A stretch of DNA of 21,390 nucleotides from contig CAZTLI010000031.1 in assembly GCA_964614375.1 (NCBI GenBank), positions 1 to 21,390 on the forward strand, given 5' to 3'. Positions within the stretch are counted from its first letter, which is position 1; each line of letters starts with the position of its first letter. The translations under genes and the position numbers were made by a program. Below, in pieces: positions 6,901-16,200 of this stretch. The DNA comes from CAZTLI01 sp964614375 (GTDB lineage Bacteria > Chloroflexota > Anaerolineae > Aggregatilineales > Phototrophicaceae). The notes under the pieces were generated by a model. The model saw only the letters and a list, made by a program, of their open reading frames with translations. It was not told where the DNA came from and searched no databases.

Positions 6901-6991
6901 TGATAGCCATGTGATAAAGAGATGAATAGGCGCTATATCCTAAATGAGTGTCCGATAAATTCGCATGAACGCAAAATGAGAGACCTGTTCT

Positions 6992-7018
6992 TAATGTGCT
7001 TTAATGGGTCATAATGTG
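6992..7018 (+). repeat. Three TAATGKG direct repeats phased at exactly 10 bases
   Basis: TAATG begins at 6992, 7002 and 7012, each followed by TG or GG. The 10-base period places the copies on one face of the helix. The block ends about 58 bases before the ATG of the DUF4037 gene, a normal place for an activator or repressor binding array. Confidence 0.4.
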
Positions 7019-7076
7019 TCATGCAGATGAGACTGCGCTCATGTGCGCGTTATCAATTTAGCAAAGGATACGATGA

Positions 7077-8198
7077 ATGCCTGACTTTATTCCCGGCCTA
7101 CAATTGGCAAAAGACTTTTACGAAGAGGCGGTCAAACCCGTCATTGAGTCCGACTTCCCGCAGCTCGCATACAGCGCCGCATTGATTGGGAGCGGGTCGG
7201 AGGTGTTGGGATTTGATACTGAAATGTCCACCGACCATCATTGGGGGCCGCGCGTGCTGCTGTTCTTTCGTGATGATGTCGAACAGTCGATGTTGGATAC
7301 GCTGCATGAAACCCTGCGCCAGCGCCTACCATATACATTTCGTGGCTATTCGACCAACTTCGGCGCGCCAGGTTCTGAAGAGGGCGATCATGGCACGCAG
7401 TTACTTGAACCAATTGACAGCGGGTTGGTCGATCATCGCGTAGAGATGTATCGTTTGCGCGAATTTTTCCAATCGTATCTGAATTTCGACATCGCCGACG
7501 CCATCACGCCATTTGATTGGCTGACATTCCCCCAGCAGCATCTGCGCGCGATTACAGGCGGCGCAGTCTATCATGATGGCGTTGGCTTGCAGGCCGTGCG
7601 TGACCGCTTCGCCTATTTTCCGCAGGATGTGTGGTTCTATTTGCTGGCGGCGGGATGGGCGCGCATCGGTCAGGAGGAACATTTGTGTCCACGCGCGGGC
7701 TGTGTCGGCGATGAACTGGGCGCGGCGATTATGGGCAGTCGCCTGGTGCGCGATATGATGATGCTGTGCTTTTTGATGGCGCGGGTCTATGCGCCCTATC
7801 CCAAGTGGTACGGCACAGCATTTCAACAGTTGGATAGTGCGGCGGGGTTGACGCCCTTATTCTGGCAGATTCAACGGGCGCAGACCTGGCAGGAACGAGA
7901 AATGCCCCTGTGCGCGGCTTATGAGACTCTGGCCCGGATGCACAACGCGCTCAACCTGACCGGGCCACTGCCCGACACCGTAGCGCAATTTCACGGGCGC
8001 CCCTTCAAAGTGATTGGTGGCGGACGATTTACATCGGCGCTGGTTGACCGTATCCAAGACCCGGCGCTGCGGCAGTTTGCGAAGCGGCATCACTTCGGCA
8101 GCATCGACCAGTTCAGCGACAACACCGACCTGCGCGAGGCGGTGCGGCTGCGGTTGGCGGTTCGGGGACTATACGGCGTTGATCGCCAGCGTGACTAA
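7077..8198 (+). CDS. DUF4037 domain protein with nucleotidyltransferase-like N-terminus
   Basis: This 373-residue protein begins FIPGLQLAKDFYEEAVKPVI, the usual opening of DUF4037 proteins. It then has a nucleotidyltransferase-like active-site stretch: GSGSEVLGFDTEMSTDHHWGPR (split over residues 38-59), with Gly-Ser pairs at 38-41 and acidic or His residues at Asp47, Asp53 and His54, followed by LLFFRDD with Asp66-Asp67. The C-terminal half (about 130-373) is the DUF4037 helical region, with conserved-looking TPFDWLTFPQQHL and DVWFYLLAAGWARIGQEE. The architecture suggests transfer of a nucleotide to a small molecule or protein, but no substrate is known to me. AAAGGA lies 8 bases before the ATG. 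It appears to be a single-gene unit. Confidence 0.85.
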   Translation: MPDFIPGLQLAKDFYEEAVKPVIESDFPQLAYSAALIGSGSEVLGFDTEMSTDHHWGPRVLLFFRDDVEQSMLDTLHETLRQRLPYTFRGYSTNFGAPGSEEGDHGTQLLEPIDSGLVDHRVEMYRLREFFQSYLNFDIADAITPFDWLTFPQQHLRAITGGAVYHDGVGLQAVRDRFAYFPQDVWFYLLAAGWARIGQEEHLCPRAGCVGDELGAAIMGSRLVRDMMMLCFLMARVYAPYPKWYGTAFQQLDSAAGLTPLFWQIQRAQTWQEREMPLCAAYETLARMHNALNLTGPLPDTVAQFHGRPFKVIGGGRFTSALVDRIQDPALRQFAKRHHFGSIDQFSDNTDLREAVRLRLAVRGLYGVDRQRD

Positions 8199-8336
8199 GC
8201 CCATCACTATCGCTGCAATCGCTACTGCACCGATGATAATTGCCCCGTTGATAAACAGGCGGCGTAAGTCGGCGCGCTGTTCGGGCGTCCAATCGCTGTT
8301 CTCAACCTGGGGTTTTTCCGTTTCCATGTGAGTCAT
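8169..8336 (-). CDS. Small membrane protein, 55 residues, antisense overlap with the DUF4037 3' end
   Basis: This short ORF (ATG at 8336, stop TAG at 8171-8169) encodes a charged N-terminus, TEKPQVENSDWTPEQRADLR at about 6-25, followed by one strongly hydrophobic stretch from about 29 to 55 (FINGAIIIGAVAIAAIVMGL and onward). The amphipathic-then-membrane pattern is what real small bacterial membrane proteins look like and is unlikely in a random frame. AGGG lies just upstream; the ATG at 8327 would be better spaced from it and gives 52 residues. The last 30 bases overlap the convergent DUF4037 gene. I do not recognise a family. Confidence 0.6.
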   Translation of the reverse strand: MTHMETEKPQVENSDWTPEQRADLRRLFINGAIIIGAVAIAAIVMGLVTLAINAV

Positions 8337-8806
8337 TTCCCTGCTGACCGTTCATGCCGCTGATTATAACAAACCCCGCACGCATTATGCAGGCTCTGCA
8401 TGAGACCTCACCATACAATAAGCATAGACTACAGGCACATACGCGATTGCATACACACGGACGAGATGCTCGATGTTCTGACCGCCACACCCGCACGATA
8501 GCTGCCTGTCAACCACCAAGAAACACTTCACCAGCGCAAGCGGGGCATCGCCTCATTCTGTCTCGGTCGATAGCAGTCTCGCTTTTAGAGCGCATTCGGC
8601 GTTAACGTCAGCAGCCCCTGCCTTCGATGATGGGGCCACCGGGAAAAAATCGCTCACCTACTCTGACAGAAGTTGAACAGCATGAGTTGGATGATCGGAA
8701 ACGTGTAAACGAGCGCGACTTGTTATTACAAGCAGGTCGTTATCCGTGACCGTCACGCACTTAATGCGTTCTTTGCCTACCCGACCGCCGCGCTTCACGA
8801 TTTAAT
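8337..8806. other. Long spacer before the P-type ATPase 3' end, with a possible gene relic
   Basis: About 470 bases with no intact gene that I can support. The right part (8627-8806) holds a protein-like frame that breaks near 8744, described separately. A small dyad CGTGA-CCG-TCACG lies at 8745-8757. The left part (8340-8600) shows nothing recognisable. Confidence 0.55.
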
Positions 8807-8810
8807 CTAA
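8627..8810 (+). pseudogene. Possible frameshifted gene remnant
   Basis: From ATG 8627 a frame runs 40 codons to TGA at 8747-8749 and reads as hydrophilic, charged protein (LTEVEQHELDDRKRVNERDL in its middle). If one base is skipped near 8744, the next frame continues as RDRHALNAFFAYPTAALHDL and stops with TAA at 8808-8810, overlapping the 3' end of the P-type ATPase gene. Both halves look protein-like, suggesting a small decayed gene of about 60 residues. There is no ribosome site, and I do not recognise the family, so it may be chance. Confidence 0.25.
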
Positions 8811-11242
8811 TTGGGCGAAAACAGCATCCACAGGCGGTTGAGGATGTAGCGATTTTTCAGGCCATGGCTGACCAGCACCATCGTCAGCAGGTAGACGACG
8901 GTAATCAGCACAATGATGCCGATTTCGGGCAGGCCAAACGGGGTGAATTCAAACAACGTAGGCCACGCATACATCGCCATTACCGTCACTATCGTCATGA
9001 CCGAACTCAGCAGGATGATGCGCCAGTGCTGGCGAAAGGTCTGCGGTTCATAAAAATCCACACCCTGCACATTCCATACAATTTGCATCCCGAACAGGCA
9101 GACGAAAATAGTCACGGCGCTGCGGGTCGCATCGACATCGCCCGCCGTATAGAAATAGACCACGACATACACCAGCGCCAGCATCAGCGCGCCAATCATG
9201 CCGCCGATGACGATGTAATCGAGCACATCGCGGCGGAATTTCGCCATGTATTTGGGACGCACCCAGCCAAAGGCGATGAACGTCGCGGGCATGTTGACCG
9301 TGCCAAATGCCGCCCAGCTAATTTGTATCGGCGTAATCGGGAATGGCAGCGACATAAACGAGATGAAGATGAACAGCATCACATTATAGAAATTCTTCAC
9401 GAGGAACATCTTCATCGTGCCATAGACCGTCTGTGTGGTCTCGCGCCCCTCTGCAAAGGCGCGCGGCAGTGTGGACAGGGCGTTGTTCAGCAGCACAATG
9501 TCGGCGACATCCTTGCTGATTTGTGTGCCGTCGTTCATGACAATGGCGAGGTCGGCCTGTTTGAGCGCGGGGACATCGTTCACGCCGTCACCCGTCATCG
9601 CCACATAACCGCCCTGGTCTTGCAATGCCTTGACGATACGCCGTTTGGTATCGGGTTCAATACGGGCGAAAATGTGCGTTTCGGCGACGACACTCGCCAA
9701 TTCTGCATCGCTCATGGCATCGAGTTCGTCGCCCGTATGACCGCGCTGGGCTTCCATCCCCGCCTCGACAGCAATCGCGCGCACCGTTTCCAGATTATCG
9801 CCGGAAATGACCTTGAGCGACAACCCATATTCGCGGAACGCTTGCAGCGTCTCCTGAATATCATCGCGTATCTGGTCACTCATGACGATGAGCGCCAGGG
9901 GCTGGCAGCTCTCGTCCAGACGATCACCTGATGGCGGCGACTCGCTGTGGGCGAAGGCCAGCACCCGTTTGCCCGCGCTAGAGAGTTCCCGCGCCCGTTC
10001 ACGGACAGCGTGATGGGCGTCCCCGATGAGCACCCGCTCTGGCGCGCCCAGAATCGTCGTCGCGCCGCCATCGAGCACCACCGCGCCCCACTTGCGCCCC
10101 GATGTAAACGGGATTTCGCGCTGCTTTTCGGGATAGTCCCGATTGGGGAGCAGGTCGTTGGTATATTCGGCCACTGCGCCCGCTGTGCGATTGAGATGAC
10201 CGAGATTGTGGATATAGGTATGCAGCCGCTGGTGGATACTAGCGAGCGAGTCGCTGTTGAGCGCCAGAATCTCATCAACTGCGATGGCGTTTTGGGTCAG
10301 TGTGCCCGTTTTATCGAAACACAACACCGTCGCATTTGCCAGTGATTCGACGGCATTCACACGCTGAATCAAGGTCTGATGACGGCTGATGCGAATCGCG
10401 CCAATCGTCAGTGACAGAATCGCCACCAATACTAACCCTTGCGGCACAAGACTGGTCACAAACACTACCGCATTCCGCACCACAGGCAGAAAGTCCAGCC
10501 CTGCCAGAAAGCCTGTGATGAACAGCATCGGCCCGAAGATGAACATAATCACGACGGAAATCTCGACCATCGCCGCGATTTTGTGCTGAGTCGGCGTCAG
10601 CACCTTTTTATACTGCTTGGCTATCATCGAGAGTTTGTTGATGTTGCTGTCTGCGCCGACTTTGGTCGCGACCATCACGCCCGTCCCGGCGATACAGAAG
10701 GACCCCGAAAATAGTTCGTCATCCGGTTCTTTGAATATCGCGTCCGATTCGCCCGTCAGCAGCGACTCGTCGATTTCCAGCGCGTCACTGTGCAGCACTG
10801 TGCCATCCACCACCAGACGATCACCCGGCTCGATGATAATCACCTCATCTTTGACGACCTGTTTCATGGGGATGACCTGCTTTTGACCATCGCGCCAGAC
10901 CTGCACCTCCTGCTGGCTGAGTTCCGCCAGTTGGTCGAGTTTGCGCTTGGCGTTGATTTCCTGAATCATGCCGAGAAAGCTGTTGGTCACGACGCTGAAC
11001 CCGGCGAAGAAGGCGGTGGTATAGTCGCCCGATGCGATGATAATCACCAGCAGCGTCCCCAACACGATGTTGAATAGATTGAGGATGTTATCACGGAAAA
11101 TTTCGGGATAGGTGCGTCCGACTCGTGCTCGAAAATCGTTGGTCTCGCCGCGCCGGATGCGTTCCTGTACTTCGGCTGATGTCAGGCCGTGTGGCGTGGT
11201 TTTATGCGTCGTTTTGGGAGATGTCGCCAGTGCTTCGCTCAT
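8807..11242 (-). CDS. Cation-translocating P-type ATPase (HAD-IC)
   Basis: An 811-residue ATP-driven membrane pump. Signature elements are in order: actuator TGES (163-166), helix-4 VPQGL (266-270), phosphorylation site DKTGTLT (Asp310), nucleotide-binding SGRKWGAVVL with Lys384, GDN (481-483) and hinge TGDGVNDVPALKQADLAIVM (550-569). Ten hydrophobic segments fit M1-M10 (about 52-72, 74-95, 227-246, 251-278, 610-636, 640-659, 676-699, 709-725, 739-759, 774-792). There is no N-terminal metal-binding CxxC, no CPC in M4 and no KdpB-like layout, so it is not a heavy-metal or potassium pump; it is nearest in style to the CtpE-like group linked to Ca2+ or other cations. Gln268 replaces the Glu expected in PEGL. 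It stands as a single gene. Confidence 0.92.
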   Translation of the reverse strand: MSEALATSPKTTHKTTPHGLTSAEVQERIRRGETNDFRARVGRTYPEIFRDNILNLFNIVLGTLLVIIIASGDYTTAFFAGFSVVTNSFLGMIQEINAKRKLDQLAELSQQEVQVWRDGQKQVIPMKQVVKDEVIIIEPGDRLVVDGTVLHSDALEIDESLLTGESDAIFKEPDDELFSGSFCIAGTGVMVATKVGADSNINKLSMIAKQYKKVLTPTQHKIAAMVEISVVIMFIFGPMLFITGFLAGLDFLPVVRNAVVFVTSLVPQGLVLVAILSLTIGAIRISRHQTLIQRVNAVESLANATVLCFDKTGTLTQNAIAVDEILALNSDSLASIHQRLHTYIHNLGHLNRTAGAVAEYTNDLLPNRDYPEKQREIPFTSGRKWGAVVLDGGATTILGAPERVLIGDAHHAVRERARELSSAGKRVLAFAHSESPPSGDRLDESCQPLALIVMSDQIRDDIQETLQAFREYGLSLKVISGDNLETVRAIAVEAGMEAQRGHTGDELDAMSDAELASVVAETHIFARIEPDTKRRIVKALQDQGGYVAMTGDGVNDVPALKQADLAIVMNDGTQISKDVADIVLLNNALSTLPRAFAEGRETTQTVYGTMKMFLVKNFYNVMLFIFISFMSLPFPITPIQISWAAFGTVNMPATFIAFGWVRPKYMAKFRRDVLDYIVIGGMIGALMLALVYVVVYFYTAGDVDATRSAVTIFVCLFGMQIVWNVQGVDFYEPQTFRQHWRIILLSSVMTIVTVMAMYAWPTLFEFTPFGLPEIGIIVLITVVYLLTMVLVSHGLKNRYILNRLWMLFSPN

Positions 11243-11366
11243 ACGTGTCGTTATCCGGGTGTGGTGTGTCCAAAATCAAAGCAGCGCTGCCCATGCACAG
11301 GCAGGCATCTATCCGCTGCCATTGTACTGTATTCAGCGCGATTGTGGTAATGGATACAGATGTATA

Positions 11367-12203
11367 TTAATCCGTTTCCGTGTGGGACTGTTCGCGCTGG
11401 CGGCTGCGCTGCATGTAGCGATAGGGCGTCATGCCGATGACAGCGCGGAACTGGCGGATGAAGTGTGCTTGATCGTAAAAACCCAAATCGACAGCAAGGC
11501 GGGTATTGGACAGGTCATGCGCCTGTTTGAGCGCGAGTCGGGCGGTTTCTACGCGCAGCAGTTGGGTGTACTGTTTGGGGGATATGCCCACATGCACTTG
11601 ATACAGGCGCTCTAGCTGACGTTGGCTGATGGCGAGTTTATCAGCGAGGTCGGGGATAGATAGGCTGTCGTCCGCGCGCAATAGTCCCAACGACCCGGCG
11701 ATGATGGAAGCGGGCGCATCAGTTTGCGCTAGCCGTCCCACCAGCCAATGTTCAATCAAACTAATGCGTTCCGGCAGCGTAGCGGCGTCATAGAGCCGCC
11801 CATAGAGCGTCATCAGCGATAGGCGATCCAGCGCATCCAACGCGACCACTGCGTTACGCAGTTCCACCAGCGGCACATTCAGGAAGGGATACGCGCCGCC
11901 CGTATGAAAGCGGATACCTATCAGGTGAATGTGGCCGAAAAAAGCCATCTTGCGACTGTGGCTGTTCGCGCCATCGAGGAAAACAGGTTCTGAAGGCATC
12001 TCGGTATCCAGCCGCTGACTATCCCCGAAGTTAAACACCAGCCCATAACCGCCCTGTGGGTGCATATACTCCTCGCGCAGGGTCAGTAAAGGTTCATCGC
12101 GCTGGAACACCCAGTACGACTGCACAAACGGACGCAGCGCCAGATGCGGCAATATGTTCTGAAAGCCGAGATCGGCGAGTTGGTTTTCGGGTGATTGAGT
12201 CAT
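11367..12203 (-). CDS. AraC family transcriptional regulator
   Basis: This 278-residue protein has an N-terminal sensing half (about 15-120, with PHLALRPFVQSYWVF and GGYGLVFNFGD, like the DUF6597 domain found in many AraC-type regulators) and a C-terminal double helix-turn-helix. The first helix-turn-helix is LSIPDLADKLAISQRQLERL (181-200), the second is around TRLAVDLGFYDQAHFIRQFR (234-253), ending GMTPYRYMQ. The ligand is unknown. It is divergent from the DJ-1/PfpI gene, with 94 bases between the starts, and the most direct reading is that it controls that gene. Confidence 0.9.
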   Translation of the reverse strand: MTQSPENQLADLGFQNILPHLALRPFVQSYWVFQRDEPLLTLREEYMHPQGGYGLVFNFGDSQRLDTEMPSEPVFLDGANSHSRKMAFFGHIHLIGIRFHTGGAYPFLNVPLVELRNAVVALDALDRLSLMTLYGRLYDAATLPERISLIEHWLVGRLAQTDAPASIIAGSLGLLRADDSLSIPDLADKLAISQRQLERLYQVHVGISPKQYTQLLRVETARLALKQAHDLSNTRLAVDLGFYDQAHFIRQFRAVIGMTPYRYMQRSRQREQSHTETD

Positions 12204-12297
12204 GCCTTATACAAGCTGTCGAAAAAATACAATTATGTTGCGACCGGCCCCGATACGCTAAGCATATCCATCAAATCACAACAAGGAGTGGAAAACA

Positions 12298-12939
12298 ATG
12301 TCCAAAGCCTATCAAATCGGCATCATCGTGTTTGACGGCGTGCTGACCTGTGAGGTCACTGGCCCGGTAGAGGTCTTTTCTATCGCCAACGCGCAGGACG
12401 GTTTCGCCGGAGCAGCTGTCAAACTGATTGGTGTCGAATCACAATCGACAGTTCTCACAGAAGAAGGTCTTCGCCTGACTGTCGATGCCACGATTGACAA
12501 CGACCTTTCGCTGGATGTATTACTTGTGCCCGGTGGCAACGATGTCAGCCATCTGTTGCAGCATGAGCGCCTCAACACCTTCATTCAGCAGCAGGCACAA
12601 TCGGCGCAGTGGTTGGGCAGCATGTGCGCGGGGGCGTTCATTCTGGGCGATGCGGGCGTGCTCGATGGCAAACAGGCGACAACGTGGTTCGGTGGCGAAT
12701 CGAGCCTGCAAACGCAGTTCCCGGCGATTAACGTCGTCCATGACAGCCCTGTCGTCATCGACCAGCGACTTATCACCGCCAATGGAGGCTTAGTCAGTTA
12801 TCGCGCGGCGCTGGTTTTGCTCGGTCAATTGAGCAGTCCACAACACGCCGAAGCGGTTTACAAGAGTCTCGGCATCGAACGACTCGGCACATGGGCGGAT
12901 ATTGAAATTACCATTGGGGAGTCGTCGCAGTCGGCGTAA
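12298..12939 (+). CDS. DJ-1/PfpI family protein (GATase1-like)
   Basis: This 213-residue protein is a single DJ-1/PfpI domain of normal length. It has the N-terminal strand IGIIVFDGVLTCEVTGPVEV (7-26) with Glu19 near the active site, LLVPGGNDV (75-83), and the nucleophile elbow GSMCAGAFILGDAGVLDGKQ (107-126) with Cys110, followed by ATTWF where many relatives have ATTHW. The sequence is closest in style to the domain found in GlxA-type AraC regulators and to isocyanide hydratase. Possible activities are hydration of an isocyanide, an amidase-like step or aldehyde detoxification. AAGGAG at 12283-12288 lies 9 bases before the ATG. A terminator follows at 12958-12990. The neighbouring divergent AraC gene looks like the unfused regulator half. 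Confidence 0.9.
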   Translation: MSKAYQIGIIVFDGVLTCEVTGPVEVFSIANAQDGFAGAAVKLIGVESQSTVLTEEGLRLTVDATIDNDLSLDVLLVPGGNDVSHLLQHERLNTFIQQQAQSAQWLGSMCAGAFILGDAGVLDGKQATTWFGGESSLQTQFPAINVVHDSPVVIDQRLITANGGLVSYRAALVLLGQLSSPQHAEAVYKSLGIERLGTWADIEITIGESSQSA

Positions 12940-12957
12940 CCCGAATGTATTGCGATA

Positions 12958-12990
12958 GGCCAGCACCGTTACGCCTGTGCTGGTCTTTTC
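12958..12990 (+). terminator. Intrinsic terminator of the DJ-1/PfpI gene
   Basis: GGCCAGCAC (12958-12966) pairs with GTGCTGGTC (12977-12985), one G-T pair included, around a 10-base loop, and is followed by TTTT. It lies 19 bases past the stop codon. Confidence 0.72.
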
Positions 12991-13142
12991 GGCGTTCCCG
13001 TTTAACCAACGGTTCACTATTAATTAACCTGTCCCACGTCTCAATGCTTATATCATGAAGGGTGTGGCTGGTATCATCAGGAAACAGGCATGACCAGAAA
13101 TCGGCGCGAGACCTGTTAACTGTTCCGCGCTGTTCCATCAAC

Positions 13143-13176
13143 AAAAAACCGGCACAGCGGTCAGGCCATGCCGGTT
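13143..13176 (-). terminator. Intrinsic terminator of the class A PBP gene
   Basis: AACCGGCA (13147-13154) and TGCCGGTT (13169-13176) form a perfect 8-bp stem. On the minus strand it is followed by a T-run (six A residues at 13143-13148 on the plus strand). It lies 24 bases past the PBP stop codon. Confidence 0.8.
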
Positions 13177-13200
13177 GAATAGTTGATAGAGACTGTCCCG

Positions 13201-16200
13201 CTAACCAATCGGGTTGATGGTGGCGGTGGGTGTGGGTGCGCCGGGGCCAACAGGTGGCGGCGCAAAGCCATCGCCGGTCGCTTCCTGTGGTGGCAGCGGC
13301 GTGAACGTCGGCAGTTGGGTCGGTGTCGCTGTCGGGAGTGGATTATCCAGCGTCACAGGCACACGCACCTCGACAAATCCGCCCGTATTCGAAAACATCA
13401 TCAACCGCAGCACATACCGTCCACTGGGAACGACATTGGTCTGCCACGTCGCCAGCACATCGCCCGCGTTCGGATGCTGTGTGGTCGAGAATTCGCCGAT
13501 AATCACATAGTCTTGTGTGCCTTCAACCGCATATTCCATCTGATACCGATTGAAATCTGCCGCCGAGACTTGCCCCGTGATCTGCACCGTGCCCATCAGC
13601 GTCTGATTCGGCTGCGGATTGATGATACGGGCTGTCGGACGCGGCATACCCGATTGACAAGCCTGTGTTGGCGCTTGTTCCAATGGCAGCGGCAGGCCAA
13701 CCCGTTGTGCATACTGCTGACCTTGCTGTGTGTTGTTCAGCCAATCAATCGCAAACGGATCATTGATGCTGGAGAATACGCGCGTGACGGTGAATTCGGG
13801 ACAGAACTGGTTCGAACGAAGCTGCGTCCAGGTGTCGATTTGCACCGTCTGCACGAAACCCTGATCGGCGTTTGGTGGTGGACGGTCACCCAATACTTCG
13901 ACAAAAGCGCGTTCAGTGCATTCTGCGCCAGCGAGTGTCCCCGTTGTGCGGCAGACCTCCCGCGCGACCACGCCCGATGCTGGCGGGACGAAGGCTTCGG
14001 GTTGTAAACCCTGTGTGGCGACGCGCATTACCGCATTCCATATTGGCGCCGCCGAGACAAAACCACCCGTATTAAACGTCGGTTGATTGTCGGTGCGGCC
14101 TAACCACACACCCACAACGACATTGCTGGTGAAACCCATCGTCCACAGGTCACGCCGATCCTGACTCGTACCCGTTTTCGCGCCGACATAATTCGTAGTC
14201 GGGTAATTGGGCAGCGTGAGATTGGAATTTGCGCCGAATGTCGGTGACCGCGCCGGGTCATCGCTCAAAATCGACTGCATGATGTAGGCCACCGCCGGGC
14301 TAATCGCCGGTACGGGTTCGCCGCGTCCGGGCCATGGGACTTCGCGCTCCTGTCCATCTTCGCCGCGCTCGGTGATGCGGACGATGGCAAACAGCGGCAC
14401 AGATATACCATCGTTGGCGATTGTGCCATAACCGCGCATCATATCGAACAGGCGGACTTCATTCGCGCCCAAAGCCGTCGGCAGTCCCAGCGGCGAATCG
14501 GGGAAGAAGGGCACGCCCATTGCGGCGGCGGTATCTGCCATCGCCTGCGGGCCGATGAATTCAATCGTTTTCACTGCCGGGACGTTATAACTGTTTTGCA
14601 GCGCATCGCGCACGGGCAGCGGCCCATGGAAGCGCAAATCATCGTTGGTCGGGCAGTACGTATTGTTGTTGTAACACGTCCGCACATCCCAGACAATCGT
14701 CGCGGGCGTGTAATACTCATCAACGCCCAGTGCGCCGTCGCCATTGATGTCGCGGCCTTGCAGCGCCGCGATATACAGGAAGGGTTTAATTGACGATCCC
14801 GGTTGATGCCACGCGCGCGTGTTATCGACCTGTCCGTCAATCTCTTCGTTATAGAAATCGGCACTGCCGACCATCGCCCAGATTGCGCCGGTACGCGGAT
14901 TCGTCACCATGACCGCGCCATTGTTGACGTTGGTCGTCCGCAGCGCGCCAATTTGCCGCGAGAGCGCATCTTCGGCGGCGTTTTGGATGCGGGGGACGAT
15001 GGTGGTATGAATAGTGAAGCCCCGCTGGAACATCGCGCCTGTGCCATATTCGGCTTCGACCTGGGCAACGACGAAATTGACAAAGTGCGGATAGCGTATT
15101 TCTGTCGAGCGCGGTTGGAACACCGTGCCTTCGATTTCGGCTATCTGGAACGTGGCGATACCCCCGACAATCTGGCCTTGATCGTTCAGGCGCAGCAGTT
15201 GGACGGGCGAACCATCGGCCTGCACAAAGCGCGATTCTTCATTAATACAGAAGGGGCCGCGCTGTGGCCAATCGCCATGCTGGAATTGCAAACATTCGAC
15301 TTCCAACATGCGCTGGATGGTGGCGCGCATCCGTACCACAGCGTCGCCGGGACGGGTCACCGGGTCAAATTCAGCAGGCGCTTGAATGATGCTGGCGAGC
15401 ATCGCGGCCTGGGGCAAATTGAGTTCGGATGCCGGGATGCCAAAGTAGAATTGAGAGGCCGCCTCTACGCCGTAATTGCCATTCCCAAAGTTGAATTCAT
15501 TCAGATACAACGACAGAATATGGTTCTTGCTATAGCGCGAGGCAATTTCATTCGCAACCACCACTTCATTGATTTTACGTTCAGCCGTCGGGTCGGTACT
15601 ACCCAATACAAGGTTACGCGCGACCTGCTGGGTAATCGTACTCGCGCCGGACTGAATTTCTCCGGCGGTGACATTTTGCAGGAAGGCCCGGAAAATGGCG
15701 ATTAAATCCCAACCGGGGTCTTCATAGAAGCGTTCGTTTTCCAACGCCAGCACGGCGAAAATCATGTATGGCGAAATCTGGTCAAGCGTCACCACATCGC
15801 GGGCGCCGCCTTGTTGACTGCTTAAGGTGGCGATAGTGCCGCCTTCAGCGTCCAGAATGCGAACAGTCAGAAATTCGGGTTCATAGTCTGCTAGCGCCAC
15901 GACGCCCGCTTCCCACTGCGAGGCGATGCCGTTATACCACAACAGACTGCCCGCCACGAACATGATCGAACTGATGATGCCACAGGCCAGCAAAATCCCA
16001 AGTGCTGTAATCACCAACCGGCGTGTGCTTTGCTGACGCCGCCGTTCGGCATCGCGATAATAGGCCGGGTCGCCGCGTTCGACATCGTAATCCGGCGGTT
16101 CGTCCAAATAAGGCGCTTCGATGACCGCATCATCGGGGTAGCGCGCGCTGGGGACTGTCCGTGCGCCGTACGGATCGTGCTGCACCGTCGGTTGCATGTA

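Larger units (their letters stand above)
6715..7076. other. Non-coding spacer between tetR and the DUF4037 gene
   Basis: About 360 bases without a credible ORF. It holds an AT-rich tetR promoter area, two perfect hairpins (6795-6818 and 6853-6873), a minus-strand terminator, and three phased TAATG repeats close to the DUF4037 gene. Confidence 0.7.

Noticed and set aside
6992..7018. CRISPR-like spacing of the TAATG repeats
   Set aside because: The units are 10 bases with no spacers; this is a binding-site pattern, not an array.
8864..9931. 355-codon open frame on the plus strand
   Set aside because: It is antisense to the P-type ATPase. Its His, Asp and Arg-rich content is the mirror of membrane-protein codons, with no domain visible.
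13183..14007. 274-codon open frame on the plus strand
   Set aside because: It is antisense to the PBP C-terminal domain and starts in the PBP terminator area; no protein family features.
14803..15705. 300-codon open frame on the plus strand
   Set aside because: It is antisense to the PBP glycosyltransferase region, which has all catalytic motifs; long antisense frames are common in GC-rich genes. No motif or ribosome site supports it.
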